Below are positions 14,664 through 18,761 of a DNA stretch of 18,761 nt, piece by piece. The translations under genes and the position numbers were made by a program. Origin of the DNA: an uncultured Tissierellia bacterium (GTDB lineage: Bacteria; Bacillota; Clostridia; Tissierellales; Peptoniphilaceae); assembly GCA_902489145.1 (NCBI GenBank), contig CABTYV010000027.1, forward strand, positions 1 through 18,761, in the 5' to 3' direction. Under the pieces are notes generated by a model, which saw only the letters and a list, made by a program, of their open reading frames with translations, was not told where the DNA came from and did not search any database. Every line of letters starts with the position of its first letter. Within the stretch, counting starts at the first letter, position 1.

Positions 14664-15410
14664 ATGGCCCTTTTAGAAGTTTGCACGGATGGCTATCGCG
14701 ATAGTCTTGTTGCCTATGAGGCGGGCGTCAAACGAATTGAGCTCTGTCATGGTCTTGATCTGGGCGGTCTCTCCCCCGCCCCGGCCACGGTGCGCCTCCT
14801 AAAGCAGGAGACCGATCTGCTCATTATTCCCATCCTGCGCTGCCGACCGGCCGGCTTCTCCTATGATCTTCTGGAGAAGAAGCAGATGTGGCAGGAAGCA
14901 CTTGCCCTACTGGAGGCTGGCTGCGATGGCCTTTCCTTTGGCTTTTTAAATGCGGAGGGAGACTTGGATGAAGCAACGATGAAGGACTTCATCCAGCTGG
15001 TGCACGAGTACCATGGGCAGGCAGTGTGCCACCGGGCCTTCGATTTGACTAGAGCGGGAGAGAAAAGCTTGGAAAGCCTCATCCGCCTTTCCTGTGACCG
15101 CGTGCTTAGCTCAGGCCGTGCCAAAACGGCAGAAGAAGGTATTCAAAACCTTGCCCGCTGGCAGCAGCAATATGGAGAAGCCATTGAAATTTTGGCTGGC
15201 GGCGGAATCTCTGCCAGTAATGCAGCTAAGATCCTGAAAGAAACCGGTCTTCATCAGATCCACGCTTCGTGTAAGAGTGCGTTAGAGGACCCCACCACGT
15301 GCCGCGGGGCCCTGACATTTTCAATCTCCAGGGAAGCAGGCAAGGCCTATTACGGCACCGATCCCGAAAAAATTCGAGCCCTGCTCCGCGTGATCGCCGA
15401 TCAGGAATAA
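14664..15410 (+). CDS. cutC: CutC family protein
   Basis: 248 residues from the ATG at 14664, the usual CutC length. This start follows AAAGGAGG, whereas a longer open frame to 14466 would run through the tRNA and its terminator and is not credible. The family signature opens the protein: 'LLEVCTDGYRDSLVAYEAG' followed by 'KRIELCHGLDLGGLSPA'; later 'IPILRCRPAGFSYD' and 'LAGGGISASN' fit the TIM-barrel strands. CutC was named for copper homeostasis, but its copper role is disputed and its biochemical activity is unsettled. Only 29 bases separate it from the tRNA terminator, with no visible promoter of its own, so it may depend on read-through. It ends at a hairpin shared with the convergent LysM gene. 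Confidence 0.92.
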   Translation: MALLEVCTDGYRDSLVAYEAGVKRIELCHGLDLGGLSPAPATVRLLKQETDLLIIPILRCRPAGFSYDLLEKKQMWQEALALLEAGCDGLSFGFLNAEGDLDEATMKDFIQLVHEYHGQAVCHRAFDLTRAGEKSLESLIRLSCDRVLSSGRAKTAEEGIQNLARWQQQYGEAIEILAGGGISASNAAKILKETGLHQIHASCKSALEDPTTCRGALTFSISREAGKAYYGTDPEKIRALLRVIADQE

Positions 15411-15414
15411 AACG

Positions 15415-15460
15415 CCCCAGGCAGGTCCCTTCGAAAAGACCCTGTCTGGGGTTTCATTTT
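15415..15460. terminator. Terminator between cutC and the LysM gene, probably bidirectional
   Basis: CCCCAGGCAGG (15415-15425) pairs with CCTGTCTGGGG (15441-15451), with one G/T pair and a partly paired inner TC/GA, followed by TTTCATTTT. On the minus strand the tail is GCGTTTTATT. It lies between convergent genes and likely serves both. Confidence 0.8.
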
Positions 15461-15462
15461 AA

Positions 15463-15786
15463 TTATAGGGTGGGGATGCGCAATTGCTGCCCTGGTTGAA
15501 GTGGCGCCTTGCCCAAATGGTTGAGCCGATATATCAGACGAACCATCTCTCTGGTATCCGTCTTCTTCTTTTTCGCCAAATCCTCGGCAATCCCCCATAC
15601 ACGATCTCCCGCACGCACGATCATGGTCTGGGTGGAGTGGCGAACCGGTTCCTCCGCCATCCCATAAGCCAGGTTCTCGTGCCACAGGCTACGAATAGCG
15701 GTGATCAACAAGGTCATCAGGACTAGCACCAGCGCAAGAAAACAGAGGAAACGGGTTTTATTGACAATCAAGGTTCTTTTTTTCAT
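15463..15786 (-). CDS. yneA: LysM-domain single-pass membrane protein, YneA-like SOS cell-division inhibitor
   Basis: 107 residues from the ATG at 15786, chosen because AGGAGG lies six bases upstream; the longer frame to 15807 has no such site and would begin inside a LexA box. A basic N-terminus and one membrane helix (about 12-31) are followed by a short spacer and a LysM domain (about 55-105: 'MIVRAGDRVWGIAEDLA ... YRLN ... LQPGQQLRIP'). Size and layout match YneA of Bacillus subtilis, a LexA-controlled protein that blocks cell division during DNA damage. The promoter carries two LexA boxes, which strongly supports this. Unlike the usual arrangement, no lexA gene is adjacent. It lies downstream of mutL-miaA-Alr on the same strand and may also receive their transcript. 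The gene symbol is by analogy; sequence identity to YneA is not measured. Confidence 0.8.
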   Translation of the reverse strand: MKKRTLIVNKTRFLCFLALVLVLMTLLITAIRSLWHENLAYGMAEEPVRHSTQTMIVRAGDRVWGIAEDLAKKKKTDTREMVRLIYRLNHLGKAPLQPGQQLRIPTL

Positions 15787-15801
15787 GGCAAGCCTCCTAT
15801 G

Positions 15802-15813
15802 GAACATTTGTTC
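15802..15813. promoter_or_regulatory. LexA (SOS) box 1
   Basis: GAACATTTGTTC is a perfect GAAC-N4-GTTC palindrome, the core of the Gram-positive LexA/DinR operator. It covers roughly +5 to +16 of the LysM-gene transcript. Its centre is 32 bp, about three helix turns, from box 2. Confidence 0.88.
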
Positions 15814-15824
15814 TCGATGGTTTT

Positions 15825-15853
15825 ATTGTACAAGAACAAATGTTCGATGTCAA
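15825..15853 (-). promoter_or_regulatory. Consensus promoter of the LysM/YneA-like gene
   Basis: On the minus strand, -35 TTGACA (15848-15853, rc TGTCAA) and -10 TACAAT (15825-15830) are separated by exactly 17 bases. The predicted start near 15818 leaves a leader of about 32 bases. LexA box 2 sits inside the spacer, so bound repressor would block polymerase directly. Confidence 0.88.
15834..15845. promoter_or_regulatory. LexA (SOS) box 2
   Basis: GAACAAATGTTC, again GAAC-N4-GTTC; on the minus strand the flanking base makes it CGAACATTTGTTC, matching the B. subtilis consensus CGAAC-N4-GTTCG in all but the last position. It lies between the -35 and -10 of the LysM-gene promoter. Confidence 0.9.
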
Positions 15854-15879
15854 GACTTGTCTTTTGATAAATGTAAATA

Positions 15880-17163
15880 CTAGGCTTGCTCTGTTATTTT
15901 GCTCAGACTGAGTAAACAAGCCAGCTTTGCCTGTTCATAAACCAGGCCTCCCTGGTAATAAACCAGATAAGGGGGCCGCATGGGACCATCTGCGGAGACC
16001 TCGATGGAGGAACCGTCAATAAAACCGCCAGAGGCCATGATGACCTGATCACTATAGCCCGGCATGGCCCAAGGATACGGCACCACATCGGAACCAACGC
16101 TAGCAGCCTTTTGGATGGCGCGAACAAAATGCACCAGGTGATCGGGATCCTCTAAGACGATGGCTTGAATGATATCCGAACGGGGATCGGTCAGGCTGGG
16201 ATAGCAACGATGCCCTCTTTTTTCATAAGCGGCACAAAAAAGGAGGGCCCCTTTTAACGCTTCGATCGTGATATGGGGGGCGAGAAAAAAGCCCTGCAAA
16301 GTACTGCGCGTAGTGCCATAGGTCAGGCCCGTGTCCCGGCCGATACCGGGTGCGGTGAGATGATTCATGCAGCGTTCAATCCATTCTTTTTTGCCTGCGA
16401 TATAGCCGCCGGAAAGGGCAATCCCTCCCCCTGGATTTTTAATCAAGGATCCAGCGATAACGTCAGCCCCGACCTCGATCGGCTCTTTTTTTTCTGTAAA
16501 TTCCCCATAGCAATTGTCGACCATCACAACCGCCTCTGGCTGTCTTTCTTTAATGAAGCGAATGGCCTGGGCCAATTCTTCTATCGTAAAGGCACGTCTT
16601 TGGGAGTAGCCGGTAGAGCGCTGTAATTCGACCAGGCGGACCGGTTTTTGCAAGGCCTCGCCCAAGGCTTCATAGTCGATGGCGCCGTTTTCGCAAAGTG
16701 GCACCGCTTCATAGATCACTCCTTTTTCCTGCAGGGTCCCGACCGACCTTCCCCGGATCCCGATCACCTCCTGGAGGGTATCATAGGGATGGCCCGTTGC
16801 GGCCAGGAGTCGGTCTCCCCTGTCCAAAAGGGCAAAAAGAATGGTGGCCAGGGCATGGGTACCCGAGCTGATGGATGGGCGGACAATGCAATCCTCCGCC
16901 CGAAAGACATCACGAAAAATGGCTTCTGTTTTCTCGCGGCCGCCGTCCCCATAGCCGTAGCCGGTGGCGGAGAAAAAATCGGCCTGGGCCAGATGATTCT
17001 TCTGAAAGGCAGCAAGCACCTTGTACTGATTGAAGCTACGAATCTCCTCCAAGGCTTGAAAACGACTTTTCAAGGCCTGTTCCGAGGCGGTAACGAGTGC
17101 CACTGCATCCGAATCGACATGAAAAACGTCCTGATAGATTTGCTCGATTTCGGTCATGGACAT
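15880..17163 (-). CDS. Alr-family PLP-dependent lyase ('aluminum resistance protein', YnbB/methionine gamma-lyase-like)
   Basis: 427 residues, fold type I PLP enzyme of PF06838. Motifs: 'FSATGYGYGDGGREKTE' near 64-80, typical of the family; 'SISSGTHALA' (97-106), the cofactor-phosphate loop; 'VMVDNCYGEF' with Asp216 for the pyridine nitrogen; and the Schiff-base lysine Lys242 in 'AGSLIKNPGGG'. The family is annotated as aluminum resistance or cystathionine/methionine gamma-lyase-like; its real substrate is poorly known. The start at 17163 (Met-Ser-Met) follows AAAGGA by eight bases. It follows miaA by 15 bases. In many Clostridia the order is mutL-miaA-hfq-Alr-lexA; hfq is missing here between miaA and Alr. 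Confidence 0.9.
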   Translation of the reverse strand: MSMTEIEQIYQDVFHVDSDAVALVTASEQALKSRFQALEEIRSFNQYKVLAAFQKNHLAQADFFSATGYGYGDGGREKTEAIFRDVFRAEDCIVRPSISSGTHALATILFALLDRGDRLLAATGHPYDTLQEVIGIRGRSVGTLQEKGVIYEAVPLCENGAIDYEALGEALQKPVRLVELQRSTGYSQRRAFTIEELAQAIRFIKERQPEAVVMVDNCYGEFTEKKEPIEVGADVIAGSLIKNPGGGIALSGGYIAGKKEWIERCMNHLTAPGIGRDTGLTYGTTRSTLQGFFLAPHITIEALKGALLFCAAYEKRGHRCYPSLTDPRSDIIQAIVLEDPDHLVHFVRAIQKAASVGSDVVPYPWAMPGYSDQVIMASGGFIDGSSIEVSADGPMRPPYLVYYQGGLVYEQAKLACLLSLSKITEQA

Positions 17164-17178
17164 GATAGAAATCCTTTC

Positions 17179-18123
17179 TTATTTATCTTTCTTGAAAAAT
17201 GCACCAATATCCGACAAGAGTGCAGATAAGAGGGCCTTCTGATCCGTAAAGTTGTCCAGGTCATATCGAAGGGCTTCCGGATAGCGACGAAACCAGGTGA
17301 TCTGTCTTTTGGCATAGTTGCGGGAAAATCGCTGGATTAAAGTCCTCATTTCCGTTTGATTCACCCAGCCACGGAAATACCACCAGACCTCCCGGTAGCC
17401 GATGGCCTGCATGGCCTGCGCATCTGGGGAGAGGCCGGCATCATATAAGGCGCGATTTTCTTCAATCAAACCATGGGCCAGCATCTCATCTACCCGGTCA
17501 TTGATTCTTTTGTACAGTACCGGTCGGTTGCGATCGAGGATCAAAATGCAGGGGTGCCAATCTGCAGGCAGGCCCGCATCTTTTGGTTGATCCGCAAAAG
17601 GACGGCCCGTTTGTGCGAGCAATTCTAATGAACGAATGATTTTCTTTCGTTCAGAAGGATGCAAGTCCAAAGCTCGTTTGGGATCCTTTTGGGCAAGCTC
17701 CTCTAGCATGGCCTGGCCCCCCAGCCGTTCATAGCGCTCCTGTAAAGAGGCACGCAGCGCAGGATCCTGGTTAAAATGACCAAACTGAAAATTTTTGATG
17801 ACTGCTTCCAAATAAAGTCCGGTTCCGCCTACGAAAAGAGGAAGCCTCCCCCGTTTCCAAATTTCCTCCATTTTTTCATAGGCTAAGCGACGATAATCCT
17901 CGGCGGTAAACCGATCGCCGGGTTCCACGATATCGATTAAATGGTGAGGAATCGGAGTGCGTTCCGCTTTTGAAAGCTTATCGGTGCCAATATCCAGCCC
18001 CCGGTACACCTGCATGGAGTCCATTGAGAGGATTTCGGCGTCCATAGCCCTGGCCAGGGCCAAGGATATGGCGCTTTTCCCCACGCCAGTCGGACCGGTT
18101 AAAAAAAGGACCGGCTTGTTCAT
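17179..18123 (-). CDS. miaA: tRNA dimethylallyltransferase
   Basis: 314 residues from the ATG at 18123. It adds the dimethylallyl group from DMAPP to A37 of tRNAs that read UNN codons. The P-loop is 'GPTGVGKS' (10-17), followed by 'SMDSMQVYRGLDIGTDK', where the Asp and the 'MQVYRGLDIGT' segment are hallmark residues. 'GGTGLYLEA' and the C-terminal 'QAIGYREVWWYFRG ... YAKRQITWFRR' complete the family pattern. A longer frame to 18216 overlaps the mutL end and has no support; the chosen start has GAGGAG six bases upstream and shares one base with the mutL stop (TAATG), giving translational coupling. The length equals the family norm. Confidence 0.97.
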   Translation of the reverse strand: MNKPVLFLTGPTGVGKSAISLALARAMDAEILSMDSMQVYRGLDIGTDKLSKAERTPIPHHLIDIVEPGDRFTAEDYRRLAYEKMEEIWKRGRLPLFVGGTGLYLEAVIKNFQFGHFNQDPALRASLQERYERLGGQAMLEELAQKDPKRALDLHPSERKKIIRSLELLAQTGRPFADQPKDAGLPADWHPCILILDRNRPVLYKRINDRVDEMLAHGLIEENRALYDAGLSPDAQAMQAIGYREVWWYFRGWVNQTEMRTLIQRFSRNYAKRQITWFRRYPEALRYDLDNFTDQKALLSALLSDIGAFFKKDK

Positions 18124-18761
18124 TATTTTCTCCTCAAAAAAATTTGTTCCAAATCCTTTTTGTAACGTCTCAGGATCGTGGGCCGACCATGGGGACAGGT
18201 GAAGGGGTAACGACAAGCCCTTAGCTGCTGGTAAAGGGCTTCCACCTCGGAGGGGGTAAGCGCATCGCCCTGCTTGACCGAAGCCTTACAGGCCTTCATG
18301 GCCAGACGGTCTCGGTTTTCCATAGCATCCAGAGGGTCCTTGGATAGAGGGAAATCTAATAAATCTAAAAAGTGCTGCCCCAGTCCCTCCGAGGCCAAAA
18401 TACTGGGCACTGCCCGGACAAGCAGGGTCGTGGCTCCAAACACTTGACAGGAGAAGCCCAATTGAGCCAGGGCTTCCTGCCGTTCTTCAAAAGCGTGCCA
18501 CTGCAGGTCTGTCAGATGAAGGGTGAGCGGGTTTAGCAAGGGCTGGATCGATACCTTTTCCTTCTTCAGTTGGTCAGAAAAACGTTCATAATTGACCCGT
18601 TCATGAGCAGCGTGCTGATCGATCAGATAAAAAACCGGCGCTGTTCTGTCTTCAAAAATCAGATAGGTCCGAAACAGGGACCCGACATAGGTTAGATCAT
18701 CATAAGCAGGCAGGTCACTCGTTTCCTGGGCAGGATCCAGGAGGAGGTCTGGACGATCCAG
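18123..18761 (-). CDS. mutL: DNA mismatch repair protein MutL, C-terminal part
   Basis: The frame is open through the window edge, so the N-terminal ATPase region lies outside; 212 residues are visible. The endonuclease motif 'DQHAAHERVNYE' (visible residues 48-59) fits DQHA-x2-E-x4-E, so this MutL should be a nicking endonuclease, as expected where MutH is absent. 'QPLLNP' (visible 73-78) matches the beta-clamp-binding motif Q-x-L-x-x-P and aligns with QEMIVP of B. subtilis MutL. Further conserved pieces are 'KACKASVK' and the zinc-binding 'CPHGRPT' near the end. The stop overlaps the miaA start by one base. Acts with MutS in replication repair. Confidence 0.96.
   Translation of the reverse strand: MDRPDLLLDPAQETSDLPAYDDLTYVGSLFRTYLIFEDRTAPVFYLIDQHAAHERVNYERFSDQLKKEKVSIQPLLNPLTLHLTDLQWHAFEERQEALAQLGFSCQVFGATTLLVRAVPSILASEGLGQHFLDLLDFPLSKDPLDAMENRDRLAMKACKASVKQGDALTPSEVEALYQQLRACRYPFTCPHGRPTILRRYKKDLEQIFLRRK

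Noticed and set aside
15852..15863. AAGAC-TT-GTCTT palindrome upstream of the SOS promoter
   Set aside because: Short, with a two-base centre; it overlaps the -35 edge but matches no known operator and could occur by chance.
18124..18216. An N-terminal extension of MiaA by 31 codons
   Set aside because: It overlaps the conserved end of MutL, lacks a ribosome binding site, and places the P-loop too far from the start.

Overview
The window looks like ordinary chromosome of a Gram-positive, low-to-moderate G+C Firmicute, most likely an anaerobic member of the Clostridia/Tissierellia group. This rests on CWB2 cell-wall anchoring repeats, Gram-positive (DinR-type) LexA boxes, strong AGGAGG ribosome binding sites, the mutL-miaA-'aluminum resistance' PLP enzyme block and the ThrE two-part exporter. 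A species cannot be named from the sequence. Genes are tightly packed. The longest stretch without a gene is about 225 bases (6910-7134), so no region over 300 bases is empty.

Layout from left to right. (1) 1-585: C-terminal end of a CWB2 surface protein on the plus strand, ending at a GC-rich hairpin and a strong terminator shared with the convergent unit. (2) 720-6909, minus strand: glnS, then yfhO, a small membrane zinc-ribbon protein and a DUF6056-like membrane protein. The last three are translationally coupled and look like a cell-surface glycosylation or envelope module. (3) 7135-11673, minus strand: moxR, a DUF58 protein and a membrane transglutaminase, with overlapping reading frames and one good sigma-A promoter. 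(4) 11777-12757, plus strand: a complete XerC/D-type tyrosine recombinase. Its extended -10 promoter lies a few bases from the moxR -35. (5) 12772-14362, minus strand: the ThrE serine/threonine exporter in two subunits, followed by a small stand-alone protein resembling the central domain of the fatty acid kinase subunit FakA/YloV. (6) 14438-15410, plus strand: a perfect AT-rich inverted repeat and UP-like promoter, tRNA-Leu(CAG), its terminator, then cutC. (7) 15463-18761, minus strand: mutL (N-terminal part beyond the window), miaA, an Alr-family PLP lyase, then a YneA-like LysM protein.

The strongest regulatory signal is in front of the LysM gene: a consensus promoter (TTGACA, 17-base spacer, TACAAT) with one LexA box inside the spacer and a second just downstream of the start site. 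That makes the gene a likely SOS-induced cell-division inhibitor, placed directly downstream of the mismatch-repair operon, with no lexA gene beside it. I found no CRISPR array, transposon, prophage or clear anti-phage system. The less familiar items are the FakA-domain singleton linked to ThrE, the zinc-ribbon gene between two GT-C-like membrane proteins, and the palindrome and leader hairpin in front of glnS.
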